A stretch of 41,439 nt of DNA from Gemmatimonadaceae bacterium (GTDB lineage: Bacteria; Gemmatimonadota; Gemmatimonadetes; Gemmatimonadales; Gemmatimonadaceae), in the NCBI GenBank assembly GCA_947457545.1, contig CANGXD010000020.1:1-41439 (forward strand). Reading direction: 5' to 3'. The notes under the pieces were generated by a model, which saw only the letters and a program-made list of their open reading frames with translations, did not search any database and was not told the origin of the DNA. Within the stretch, counting starts at the first letter, position 1. Every line of letters starts with the position of its first letter. Positions 15,588-23,577 of the stretch are shown here, piece by piece. A program made the translations under genes and the position numbers.

Positions 15588-18218
15588 ATGTCATTCCCCC
15601 ACCGCCGCCTCGTCAGTGCCCTGATGCTGCTTGGCGCGGCGACGTCGACCCTCGGCGCGCAGAACAATCCGCAGGCCAGTCAGCCCGATGAAAATCGGGT
15701 GGTCAAGGCCAATTGGGCGCTCGCCAACCGCTTCTCGGCGGCCGCGACGCGCAGCATCACCTACACGTTCGGCGTGCAGCCGCGCTTCCTCGGCAAGTCG
15801 GACACCATGTACTACAACTGGCGCGACCGAAACGGCTCGCGCTTCATGTTGTACGTGCCGTCGCCGAGCGGCGGCACCAAGCGTCCGCTCTTCGATGTGA
15901 GCAAGCTTGCCGAACAGCTCACGCTCCTCAGCAAGAAGCCGTACGACGCGACGAATCTGCCGTTCCAGACGATCACGTTCCTCAAGAACCACAAGGCGTT
16001 CCGCTTTACCACCGACAGCACGCGGTATGAGTGGACGCTGGCCACCGAGCAGCTCAAGTCGCTCGGACGCGTCGTGCGCAACGCGCCGCCGCCGGATGAC
16101 GAAGAGCGCGAGACGGGTGGCGGGTTTGGCGGCGGTGGAGGCGGCGGGTTCGGCGGCGGTGGCGGTCGTGAGTTCCGCAACTTCTCGCCCGACAGCACCG
16201 TCTTCGTATTCGCGCGCGAGCACAACCTGTTCATCGTCGACGTGAAGAAGGGCGACACGACGAAGATCAGCACCGATGGCGTCGAGGACTATTCGTTCGG
16301 CGCGCGCGACACGACGGAGAATCGTCGTCAGCTGAACGCGCTTGGCGGCGGTGGGCAGAACCAGGGCGACGAGGACGATCAAGAGGACGCCAACAGCCGC
16401 GACATGCGGGTGCGGGCGAACGTCATCTGGTCACCCGACTCCAAGAGCTTCGCCTTCGTGCGCCGCGATCAGCGCAAGGTGAAGGACCTGTTCCTCGTGA
16501 ACGTGCTCGCGAACCCGCGCCCCGTGCTGCTGCGCTACAAGTACACGATGCCGGGCGAAGAGAACGTCACGCAGAGTGAACTGTGGGTGTTCCGTCGCGG
16601 CGACGCGGCGGTCAAGCAGATCAATGTGCGCAAGTGGAAGGATCAGTCCATCCAGGATGTGCATTGGCCGATCAGCGGTGACAAGCTGCGCATCGTGCGC
16701 CGCGACCGTCCGCAGCGCGCCGTCGACTTCGTCGAAATCGATCTCGCCAGCGGCGGTATCAAGACGCTGCTCGCGGACGCCATCGAAGGCGCCGCGCTCG
16801 AGCCCAAGCCCGTCCGCTACCTCAAGAAGGGCGGCGACTTCCTCTGGTGGTCGCAGAAGACCGGCTGGGGCATGTTCTACGTGTATGGCTTCGATGGTGG
16901 CGAGAAGATGCCGCTCACCACGGGTCAGTGGAACGTGAACTCGCTCGTGAAGATCGACTCCACGACGCAGCAGGTGTGGATCTCCGGTCAGGGCCGCGAG
17001 CCCGGCGAGCAGCTGTACCAGACGCACCTGTATCGCGTGAACGGCAACGGTACGGGGCTCACGCTGCTCGACGCTGGTGACGCGCACCACGCGCTCACGC
17101 TCGGCGAGAACGGCACGCCCAGCGTGGTGTCGCCGTCGGGACGTTACGTGTACGACACGTACTCCAAGATGGATCAGGCGCCGGTGAGCGTGGTACGTGA
17201 TGGCCTCACGGGCCGCGTGCTGACGAAGCTCGAAGAGATGGACCTGTCGAAGCTCAAGGAAGTCGGCTTCAAGTTCGCGAGCACGTTTACCGTGAAGGCG
17301 GCGGACGGCGTGACGGAACTGTATGGCAACATGTGGAAGCCGTTCGACTTCGACAGCACCAAGAAGTATCCGGTCATCACCTACGTATATCCGGGCCCGC
17401 AGACGGAAGCCTTCACGACCGGCTTCAGCGTGCGCACGCCGCTCATGCAGCTCGCGCAGCTCGGCTTCATTGTGGTGGAAGTCGGTCACCGTGGCGGCTC
17501 GCCGCTGCGCTCGCTGGCGTACCACCGCTACGGCTACGGCAACCTTCGCGACTACGCGCTCGCCGACAAGAAGTCGGCGCTCGAACAGCTCGCGGCACGC
17601 CATGCGTTCATGGATATCGACAAGGTCGGTATCTTCGGCCACTCGGGTGGTGGTTTCATGACCGCCGCGGCCATGCTGCTGCCGCCGTACAACGAATTCT
17701 TCAAGGTGGGCTGGTCGGAATCGGGCAATCACGACAACAACATCTACAACCAGAACTGGAGCGAGTGGAACCATGGCGTGAAGGTCGTGGCCAAGGCCGA
17801 CAGCGCCCGTGGTGGTGCGGCGCGCGGTGGTGCCGCGGCGGGTGCCGCCCAGCGTCGTGGCGGACCGGGGGCCGGCAACGGCGCCACGGCCGCCCGTGAA
17901 GTGGTGCAGGACTCGACGAACTACGACAACGTGCGCTTCGAGATCCGCGTCCCCACGAACGATGAGCTGGCCGGCAACCTCAAGGGCAACCTGGCGCTCA
18001 TCACCGGTGACCTCGACAACAACGTGCACCCCGGCGGGACCGTCCGTCTGGCCAACGCGCTCATCAAGGCCAACAAGCGGTTCGACTTCTACGTCTATCC
18101 GGGCGAACCGCACGGCTACCGTGGCGCCGTGGGCACGTACAACCAGCGCATGCTCATGGAGTATTTCGCCGAGCACCTGATGGGCGACTACTACCGCGGC
18201 AACAGCGACATCAAGTAA
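15588..18218 (+). CDS. Secreted S9 prolyl oligopeptidase (DPP-IV type)
   Basis: An 876-residue serine peptidase exported by a clear signal peptide (start MSFPHRRLVSALMLLGAA, ending TLGAQ). The N-terminal two thirds form the beta-propeller. The C-terminal alpha/beta-hydrolase domain has the nucleophile in FGHSGGGF (Ser686), Asp810 in GDLDNNVHPGG and His842 in YPGEPHGYRG, a full triad. This family removes dipeptides from peptide N-termini or cuts short peptides in the periplasm. Two low-complexity insertions are unusual: a nearly pure Gly/Phe tract at about 176-193 in the propeller and an Ala/Gly/Arg-rich loop at about 738-770 after the nucleophile. GGAGG lies 9 nt before the ATG at 15588, which decides this start over an in-frame ATG at 15558. 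A REP-like palindrome follows the stop. Confidence 0.93.
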   Translation: MSFPHRRLVSALMLLGAATSTLGAQNNPQASQPDENRVVKANWALANRFSAAATRSITYTFGVQPRFLGKSDTMYYNWRDRNGSRFMLYVPSPSGGTKRPLFDVSKLAEQLTLLSKKPYDATNLPFQTITFLKNHKAFRFTTDSTRYEWTLATEQLKSLGRVVRNAPPPDDEERETGGGFGGGGGGGFGGGGGREFRNFSPDSTVFVFAREHNLFIVDVKKGDTTKISTDGVEDYSFGARDTTENRRQLNALGGGGQNQGDEDDQEDANSRDMRVRANVIWSPDSKSFAFVRRDQRKVKDLFLVNVLANPRPVLLRYKYTMPGEENVTQSELWVFRRGDAAVKQINVRKWKDQSIQDVHWPISGDKLRIVRRDRPQRAVDFVEIDLASGGIKTLLADAIEGAALEPKPVRYLKKGGDFLWWSQKTGWGMFYVYGFDGGEKMPLTTGQWNVNSLVKIDSTTQQVWISGQGREPGEQLYQTHLYRVNGNGTGLTLLDAGDAHHALTLGENGTPSVVSPSGRYVYDTYSKMDQAPVSVVRDGLTGRVLTKLEEMDLSKLKEVGFKFASTFTVKAADGVTELYGNMWKPFDFDSTKKYPVITYVYPGPQTEAFTTGFSVRTPLMQLAQLGFIVVEVGHRGGSPLRSLAYHRYGYGNLRDYALADKKSALEQLAARHAFMDIDKVGIFGHSGGGFMTAAAMLLPPYNEFFKVGWSESGNHDNNIYNQNWSEWNHGVKVVAKADSARGGAARGGAAAGAAQRRGGPGAGNGATAAREVVQDSTNYDNVRFEIRVPTNDELAGNLKGNLALITGDLDNNVHPGGTVRLANALIKANKRFDFYVYPGEPHGYRGAVGTYNQRMLMEYFAEHLMGDYYRGNSDIK

Positions 18219-18223
18219 CGCAC

Positions 18224-18297
18224 CAGAGTCAAAAAGGGGTCAGAGTCGTTGAACTAACGACTCTGACCCCTTTTTGCTTTTTGACTCTGACCCCTTT
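18224..18297. repeat. REP-like palindrome with GGGGTCAGAGTC units
   Basis: A perfect 20-bp stem (18231-18250 with 18256-18275, loop GAACT) has AAAAAGGGGTCAGAGTC in one arm. A further inverted copy of the unit follows at 18283-18297, and a partial CAGAGTC lies at 18224-18230 before the first arm. The arm ends in TTTTT, so the element can also serve as intrinsic terminator of the S9 peptidase gene, whose stop is 5 bp upstream. Similar GGGGTCAGAGTC palindromes are, as far as I recall, common near REP-associated transposases in many bacteria; no such gene is in this window. Confidence 0.8.
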
Positions 18298-18343
18298 CTG
18301 CTGACGACTGAAAACGTCGGGTTGCCGGTGGCCAGTTCGACGA

Positions 18344-19018
18344 TCAGTCGAGCACGGGTAATGCGCGCAGACGACCGCCGGACACATTCACGCCGTCACG
18401 ATGCGCGACGAAGACGCCAACCGTGTGTGGCGTTGCGGCATCGACCGCCGCCTGTAAACCCGTGCACAGATAGCTGTTGCAAATAGCGCTGCGCATGTCG
18501 CGCGGGAGCGTGCACCCCTGCAGCCCCTGATACACGCACCCGGGATGCAGCGCACGCTGCGGAAGGTATGCGAGATACGTCTGCACGATCTCGTCGTCCG
18601 TGAGTGACGGATGCGCCGCCGCAAACTCGCGCATGGTGCGCACTCGCAGAAAGGCATGCTCACGTCCCGCGGCGCAGCACGCTCCTTTGCAGGCACTGCA
18701 GACGGCAATCACCACGCGCGTTTCCGGCACATTCAGTGGCGCCGGTTGCTCGATGAACCCGTCATCCTGCTCGGGCCCTGTCTGCCGCATGGTGACAAGC
18801 AGTTCGCGGATACGCTGCGCCAGCATTGCATGACGGCGCGCGGCGGTGCGACGCATACGGGCGCCATTGCGTGGGACCAACGCCACTGGCACCGTCTCGG
18901 CGGTATGCGTCGGTCGACCGTCGCTGGTCACGGCATGATCGCGGGCCTCGGCAACCGTACGGTGCATCTGCCGCAGCAAATCACGAGCGGCACGATGGCC
19001 GGTGGGCAACGAAGTCAT
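18344..19018 (-). CDS. Cysteine-cluster protein, YkgJ-like
   Basis: A 224-residue protein with eight cysteines in the spacing CxxCxxxCC (107, 110, 114, 115), then 161, 169, 180 and 185. The first cluster in CSACKGACC and the segment CVYQGLQGCTLPRDMRSAIC recall the YkgJ group of zinc- or iron-binding Cys-cluster proteins, whose function is unknown. The N-terminal 100 residues are Arg/His-rich and helical with no signal peptide, so it should be cytoplasmic. The Shine-Dalgarno before the ATG is weak. It lies downstream of the cold-shock gene on the same strand but is separated by a strong terminator, so it probably has its own promoter, which I could not identify. Confidence 0.7.
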   Translation of the reverse strand: MTSLPTGHRAARDLLRQMHRTVAEARDHAVTSDGRPTHTAETVPVALVPRNGARMRRTAARRHAMLAQRIRELLVTMRQTGPEQDDGFIEQPAPLNVPETRVVIAVCSACKGACCAAGREHAFLRVRTMREFAAAHPSLTDDEIVQTYLAYLPQRALHPGCVYQGLQGCTLPRDMRSAICNSYLCTGLQAAVDAATPHTVGVFVAHRDGVNVSGGRLRALPVLD

Positions 19019-19065
19019 TTCCGCAATCTATCCACGATGGCGAGCGCACATGTGCTGCGCAGAAA

Positions 19066-19105
19066 CACAACGGGCCACCAGTCCGAAGACTGGTGGCCCG
19101 TTGTG
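19066..19105 (-). terminator. Intrinsic terminator of the cold-shock gene
   Basis: A perfect 18-bp stem with tetraloop (19066-19083 and 19088-19105), 20 bp downstream of the cold-shock stop, followed on the minus strand by GTTTCTG. The GC content of the stem, the exact pairing and the following T-rich bases fit Rho-independent termination. Confidence 0.85.
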
Positions 19106-19125
19106 AGTTCGCTGAAGCGGCGGAA

Positions 19126-19338
19126 TTAACCGCGGAGCTTCGTGACCTGCTCGGCCGCGGGGCCCTTCTGGCCCTGCACGATGTCGAATTCGACACGCTC
19201 GCCTTCGGCCAGCGTGCGGAAACCGCCGCCCTGGATGGCCGAATGGTGAACGAAGCAATCCTTCGAGCCGTCATCGGGCGTAATGAAGCCAAAGCCCTTG
19301 GCGTCGTTGAACCACTTCACCTTGCCGGTCGTACGCAT
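19126..19338 (-). CDS. Cold-shock protein (CspA family)
   Basis: A 70-residue single-domain RNA/DNA chaperone. It has the family start [16 protein letters not shown] with RNP1 (KGFGFI), RNP2 as DCFVHHS, the loop [20 protein letters not shown], and the usual end AEQVTKLRG. Length is standard. AGGAG lies upstream at good distance of the ATG at 19338; the longer in-frame ORF to 19503 is unlike the family. CspA-type proteins melt RNA structure and are often controlled by a long 5' leader; a long leader is predicted here as well. Confidence 0.97.
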   Translation of the reverse strand: MRTTGKVKWFNDAKGFGFITPDDGSKDCFVHHSAIQGGGFRTLAEGERVEFDIVQGQKGPAAEQVTKLRG

Positions 19339-19699
19339 GGCACTACTCCTGTGTGTTACTGGGTGTTCGGAGTCCGGCCCTGCCGTACGCACCGAGCACT
19401 CGTGTTGATTCGCGGACCGTTCCCCCGCGCGGGTTAGCAATCGTCGTGCAACGTTTGCCAAGCATCGTTTCGCGATGGACTCCCACGAAAAAGGGACCCG
19501 CACTTAGCCAGGTCCCCGAAGTCGCCTGCTCCTGCGTTCCCGCGCCGTGGCGCGCCCATCATGATCTGAGTGCTGCAAGACGTTAGCGCGGACGGATCAC
19601 ACCGTCAATACTGAACTTTCGGGACGACCCGTCACGCTCTCGTCACACTCGCCAGGGGGACGACTGGACGTCCGGAAAGGGCACCGGCAGCTTCCGTGC
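19339..19699 (-). other. Gene-free stretch holding the predicted cold-shock leader
   Basis: No credible ORF lies in these 361 bp. From the predicted promoter at 19580-19608 the cold-shock transcript would have a 5' leader of about 235 nt, with a GC hairpin around 19541-19556 (GCGCC/GGCGC). Long structured leaders are common for cspA-type mRNAs, where they sense temperature. The remaining 90 bp lead to the hydrolase gene on the other strand; no clear promoter was seen for it. Confidence 0.5.
19580..19608 (-). promoter_or_regulatory. Predicted sigma-70-type promoter of the cold-shock gene
   Basis: On the minus strand, TTGACG (19608-19603) and TAACGT (19585-19580) are separated by 17 bp, close to the TTGACA/TATAAT consensus. 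The position fits a long cold-shock leader. Prediction only. Confidence 0.5.
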
Positions 19700-20803
19700 A
19701 TGCCCATTCACGACGCGCCATCGTCCTTGCCTGCTTCCGCGAATCGCCCCGGGGTACGGTCACGATTCTTCGGGCCGCTCATCGCGGCCATGCTGACGTG
19801 TGCCTCGGTTGCGGCGGCGCAGCCCCCCGCCGCCAGTCCGCGTCTGCTGCGCGCCGGCGACATCGACACGCTCCCGCTGCAACAGCCCGGGCAACGCATC
19901 GCGTACGGCACGGACTCTCTGCAATTCGGCGAACTCCGACTCCCCGCCGACGCCCGCGGCGAACGCGTACCCATTGCCGTCATTCTGCACGGCGGATGCT
20001 GGATTGCACCGTTTGCCACATTGCGAAACACGGCGCCGCTGGCCGACGCGCTGACCGCCCAGGGTATCGCTACGTGGAACGTGGAATACCGCCGCTCTGA
20101 CAATCCAGGTGGCGGATGGCCCGGCACCTTCCGCGACGCCGCGGACGCCGCCGACTACGTACGCGTGCTCGCGCGCCTTCACCCCATCGATACCACCCGC
20201 GTCGTCCTGGTGGGTCACTCCGCTGGCGGACAGCTGGCGCTCTGGCTGGCTGGTCGGCCCTCCTTGCCAGCGGGCAGTGCGCTCGCTGGAGGCGTGCCGT
20301 TGCCGGTACGCGGTGTCCTTTCGATTGGTGGCGTGGTCGATCTCGAAGAGTTCGCCCAACGGTCCGGGCAAGGCTGTGGCCGCGGCGTCGGTATGCTGCT
20401 GGGTGGCCCGCCGGCGACACTCCCCGAACGGGTCCGAGAGGCGTCACCTATTCGCCGAGTCCCAACGCGCGTGCGCACGGTCCACCTGGCCGGCGCTCAG
20501 GACGCCATTGCGCCTGCTGCCGTCCTCGAGAGCTACCGGGCGGCCGCCCAACAGGCGAACGATTCCACCGCGGTAGTCGTCATCGTACCAGGTGGGCACT
20601 TCGAACCGCTGTCACCACGCACCCCCGCCGGCGACACGACCATCGGGCTCATCCTCTCGGCCGTGGGACGCTCTCCCAGGCGGCCCCAGCCGCCGGCCAT
20701 GCCCTCCTTGTTACGAACGTCACCAAACGCGGGCTTTACAGCGCCGCGTTCTGGCGGCAACGTCCAAGGCAGGTCCCCCAGCCAATCAGGAGTCGCGCCA
20801 TGA
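19700..20803 (+). CDS. Exported alpha/beta hydrolase (esterase-like)
   Basis: A 367-residue hydrolase with a long n-region and hydrophobic segment (about 22-41, ending VAAAQ), so it should be exported. The catalytic set is visible: oxyanion HGGCW, nucleophile GHSAGGQ (Ser174), Asp268 in AGAQDAIAP and His300 in GGHFE, in the order of BD-FAE/carboxylesterase-type enzymes. The substrate is unknown. After the His the protein runs on for about 60 residues of Pro/Ser/Arg-rich tail with no fold; the stop overlaps the next start (ATGA). The tail may be real, or the stop may have been lost at its normal place. There is no strong Shine-Dalgarno before the ATG at 19700. Confidence 0.82.
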   Translation: MPIHDAPSSLPASANRPGVRSRFFGPLIAAMLTCASVAAAQPPAASPRLLRAGDIDTLPLQQPGQRIAYGTDSLQFGELRLPADARGERVPIAVILHGGCWIAPFATLRNTAPLADALTAQGIATWNVEYRRSDNPGGGWPGTFRDAADAADYVRVLARLHPIDTTRVVLVGHSAGGQLALWLAGRPSLPAGSALAGGVPLPVRGVLSIGGVVDLEEFAQRSGQGCGRGVGMLLGGPPATLPERVREASPIRRVPTRVRTVHLAGAQDAIAPAAVLESYRAAAQQANDSTAVVVIVPGGHFEPLSPRTPAGDTTIGLILSAVGRSPRRPQPPAMPSLLRTSPNAGFTAPRSGGNVQGRSPSQSGVAP

Positions 20804-20976
20804 AGGACAACCAACTCAAGTCCCTGCTCAAGAAGACGCAGGCCAAGGCCGCTCAGGTCAAGAAGCCCACCAAGCAGGCCTACGACCCCACCCTGCAAGC
20901 CACGCGCAGTGCCGTCGAAGCCGATGACTCCGACGCCAAGGAAATCTTCAAGGAAATGAAGCGCCGCGAATTCTGA
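20800..20976 (+). CDS. Small Lys-rich protein, unknown
   Basis: A 58-residue hydrophilic protein (start MKDNQLKSLLKKTQAKAAQV, end EIFKEMKRREF), mostly helical, basic at the N-terminus and acidic near the end. AGGAG lies 8 nt before the ATG, which is strong support. The ATG overlaps the hydrolase stop (ATGA), so translation may be coupled. No family is recognised. Confidence 0.7.
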   Translation: MKDNQLKSLLKKTQAKAAQVKKPTKQAYDPTLQATRSAVEADDSDAKEIFKEMKRREF

Positions 20977-21032
20977 TGGAGTCGCGGCACGGGCGCGAAA
21001 CCTGATCCAGCCCACCGGCCGTAGATACCGGC

Positions 21033-22916
21033 GTGACTGATACGCGCTCCGCCTCCGATCCATCGTTTCTCGCCCTGCAGGCCGCCGTCGCCGGACGCTT
21101 TTCTCTCGAAAGCGAACTCGGTCGGGGCGGCATGGGCATTGTGTATCTCGCGCGCGATGTCATCCTCGAGCGCCCGGTAGCCATCAAGCTGCTGGCCCCG
21201 GCCTTGGCCAGCCGCGACGATATGCGCCGCCGTTTTCTCCGGGAAGCGCGACTCGCGGCGCAATGTTTTCACCCGCACATCGTGCCCATCCACGAGGTCG
21301 CCGAAGACGGCGCGCTTGCATGGTTCGTCATGGGCTACGTGCACGGCGAAACGCTCGCCGACCGGCTGCGACGCGTGGGGACACTCTCTGCCGAACATAT
21401 CCGACGCATTGGTAGTGAAGTCGGGTGGGCGCTGTCATACGCGCACGAACGCGGCGTCATTCACCGCGACGTAAAGCCCGAGAACATTCTGCTCGAACAT
21501 GGCACGGACCGCGCACTCATTGCCGACTTCGGCATAGCCGTGGGCGGTGATGTTTCGGTGAGCGGCGACGACGTGGCGGGCACCACGCGCTTCATGGCCC
21601 CCGAGCAGGCGCTCGGCGAACGCCTCGATGGCCGCGCCGATCTGTATGCGCTTGGTGTAACGCTGTATCTCGCAGCGACCGGCACCTACCCGTACAACGG
21701 CGCCAACGCCATCGCCCTCGTGGCGGAGCCGCGCGCCGCGCACGCGCTCTCGTTACGCGAGCGCGCCCGCTCACTGCCGCCGACGCTCGCCGACGCGATT
21801 GAACAGTGTCTCGCCGTACGCGCCAGCGATCGCTACGACAGTGCCGCCGCCTTCGTCGCCGCACTCGCCCGCTCTCCCGATGGGGGCGAGCTCCCCGTCG
21901 AAGCCCGGCAAGCGCGCGTGGGGGCGGTGAGTACGATGTCACTGATGGACTGGTTCGTCGCGCTGGCGCTGGCCTCGTTCTTTCTGGTGGCCGGCGAGGA
22001 GGCTCGCTCCTTGGGACGGGCCATCATGAGTGGTCTTGCCCAGGCGGCGCTTCTCATGTTCGGTATCGCCATTACGCTTCGTGGCGGCGAAACACTGCTC
22101 GCCGCACGGCGCGCGCTCAAACAGGGCGTTCGCCCCGACGACGTGGCCAACGCGCTTGCCCCGCCGCCTGCCGAACCATTCATGCCGGTGGGTCCGCTCA
22201 AGGGGATGGCGCTGCTAGGTACCGGGTTTGCGCTCGCCCTGCTGCAGGCACAGGTAGATAATCTCGGGTTGCCCAGCATGATCGAGCTGGCCGGAAACCT
22301 CCTCACGTGGGTAGCCCCACCGCTGTTGATTCACCGGGCCATCACCGGCATGCGCAACAGCTCCGGGCAGACCAGCTGGTTCTACGCATTTGTGCGCAAA
22401 CCGCTGGCCGCGCGTGTGGTTCGGTGGCTCGGCGGCGCACGTGCGCCCGAACGCACGCGGGCCGTGCCCGCCAACGCGCCAACAGAACTCCTCCTCGATC
22501 GCGCTGCGCACGACATCTTTGCGCGCCTGCCGCAGGCCGTGCAACACGACATCGCCGCTGTGCCCGCCGCGGCCGAGGCGCTCGCCGGCGAGGCGGTCGT
22601 CCTCCGGACGCGCGCCGACGCATTGTCCGGCGAGCAGCGTGTGCTCCGTCGCGCCCCCAGCGATGATACCGACGCGCAGCGACGCCTCACCGCACTGCAG
22701 GCGGAGCATGCGCAGGTACGCGCGCGCCTCGGCACCACCATCGCCGCACTCGAGGCAATCCGCCTCGACCTGTTGCGACTTGAGGCGTCGCAGACCGTAC
22801 CCGGCAATCTCACAGACCATCTGGATGTGGTGCGGGAGCTCCAGCATCGGGTCGACGCCAACGCCGAAGTGCGTCGCCTGTTGCAGCCGCTACGCCCGGA
22901 ACCGACGCCGGTCTAG
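21033..22916 (+). CDS. Membrane-bound Ser/Thr protein kinase
   Basis: A 627-residue eukaryote-like (Hanks-type) kinase. Residues 23-285 carry LGRGGMGIVYLARD, the ATP Lys (Lys52 in VAIKLL), catalytic HRDVKPEN (Asp146), DFG (165-167) and the MAPEQ motif, so it should be active. Several hydrophobic segments follow (around 305-345 and 385-440), then a cytoplasmic or periplasmic helical, partly coiled-coil tail (about 490-620) with many Arg, Glu and Leu. PASTA domains are absent, so the sensor part is of another type. The start codon is GTG at 21033. Substrates are unknown. The following lipoprotein starts after 59 bp. Confidence 0.9.
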   Translation: MTDTRSASDPSFLALQAAVAGRFSLESELGRGGMGIVYLARDVILERPVAIKLLAPALASRDDMRRRFLREARLAAQCFHPHIVPIHEVAEDGALAWFVMGYVHGETLADRLRRVGTLSAEHIRRIGSEVGWALSYAHERGVIHRDVKPENILLEHGTDRALIADFGIAVGGDVSVSGDDVAGTTRFMAPEQALGERLDGRADLYALGVTLYLAATGTYPYNGANAIALVAEPRAAHALSLRERARSLPPTLADAIEQCLAVRASDRYDSAAAFVAALARSPDGGELPVEARQARVGAVSTMSLMDWFVALALASFFLVAGEEARSLGRAIMSGLAQAALLMFGIAITLRGGETLLAARRALKQGVRPDDVANALAPPPAEPFMPVGPLKGMALLGTGFALALLQAQVDNLGLPSMIELAGNLLTWVAPPLLIHRAITGMRNSSGQTSWFYAFVRKPLAARVVRWLGGARAPERTRAVPANAPTELLLDRAAHDIFARLPQAVQHDIAAVPAAAEALAGEAVVLRTRADALSGEQRVLRRAPSDDTDAQRRLTALQAEHAQVRARLGTTIAALEAIRLDLLRLEASQTVPGNLTDHLDVVRELQHRVDANAEVRRLLQPLRPEPTPV

Positions 22917-22975
22917 CCCGTACTCGCGGCCCCCCGCAGACACCCCAAGCGCACGCACCGGAAGTAGATTGCAGC

Positions 22976-23500
22976 ATGCTTCCGTATCGTCTACGCACGC
23001 CCGCGCTGTGCCGTCTCTGTGCTGTGGCATTCGCGTTGCCAGTCCTCGTGGCGTGTGGCCGCAGCGATGGGCAACGCGCCGGCGAGAGCAGCGCCGCAAC
23101 GATGGCCCTCGACGCGACGCCATCGGGCAGTTCTGCCCGCCAGGGCACTTGGCAGGATGGCGACGAGAAGATCGAGTGGAGCGCCAACTCACAAGCTGGA
23201 AAGGTCGCCAGCATCACCGAACAGTACACGTTCGGCACCGATGGTCGCGGCGAGCGCACACTCCGCTTTGACGGCAATGCGGCACTCCTGCAGATCGACG
23301 AAACCAGCACGCAAGTCATGCAATACCCCGACCGAACCCCGGCGCCATCCACCGTGCAGATCACGCTGCAGTTCAGTGGTGATTCTGTAACGTCGCGCCG
23401 CAAACTCGTCGACGGCGCGACAGGCACGGTGCACGACTACGAGATCGATCGTCTACGCCGCCACGCGCGCAGCATCGCCGAGTACATCGTAACGCATTGA
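22976..23500 (+). CDS. Lipoprotein of unknown function
   Basis: A 174-residue protein with an N-terminal hydrophobic leader and lipobox LVAC (Cys27), so it is probably anchored to a membrane on the outside. The mature part starts with a Ser/Ala-rich linker, then a beta-rich domain (segments EKIEWSA, ITEQYTFG, ERTLRFDGNAALLQID, STVQITLQFSGDSVTSRR). No known domain is recognised. It follows the Ser/Thr kinase gene on the same strand; a functional link is not shown. Confidence 0.72.
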   Translation: MLPYRLRTPALCRLCAVAFALPVLVACGRSDGQRAGESSAATMALDATPSGSSARQGTWQDGDEKIEWSANSQAGKVASITEQYTFGTDGRGERTLRFDGNAALLQIDETSTQVMQYPDRTPAPSTVQITLQFSGDSVTSRRKLVDGATGTVHDYEIDRLRRHARSIAEYIVTH

Positions 23501-23577
23501 GTGCGACGGTCCGCACGCCCGGTACGACCTTCTTCCGATTCTCTCCGCTCTCGCTCCGCCTTCTCCAGGACTGGACC

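Noticed and set aside
16431-18176. 581-codon minus-strand ORF within the S9 peptidase gene
   Set aside because: Composition (Val/Arg/His) and lack of any motif mark it as an antisense shadow; the plus strand encodes the complete Ser-Asp-His triad.
23497-23577. Upstream TTG start of the HerA-like ATPase gene
   Set aside because: The extra 27 residues have no conserved sequence, and the ATG at 23578 has AGGA at good distance.
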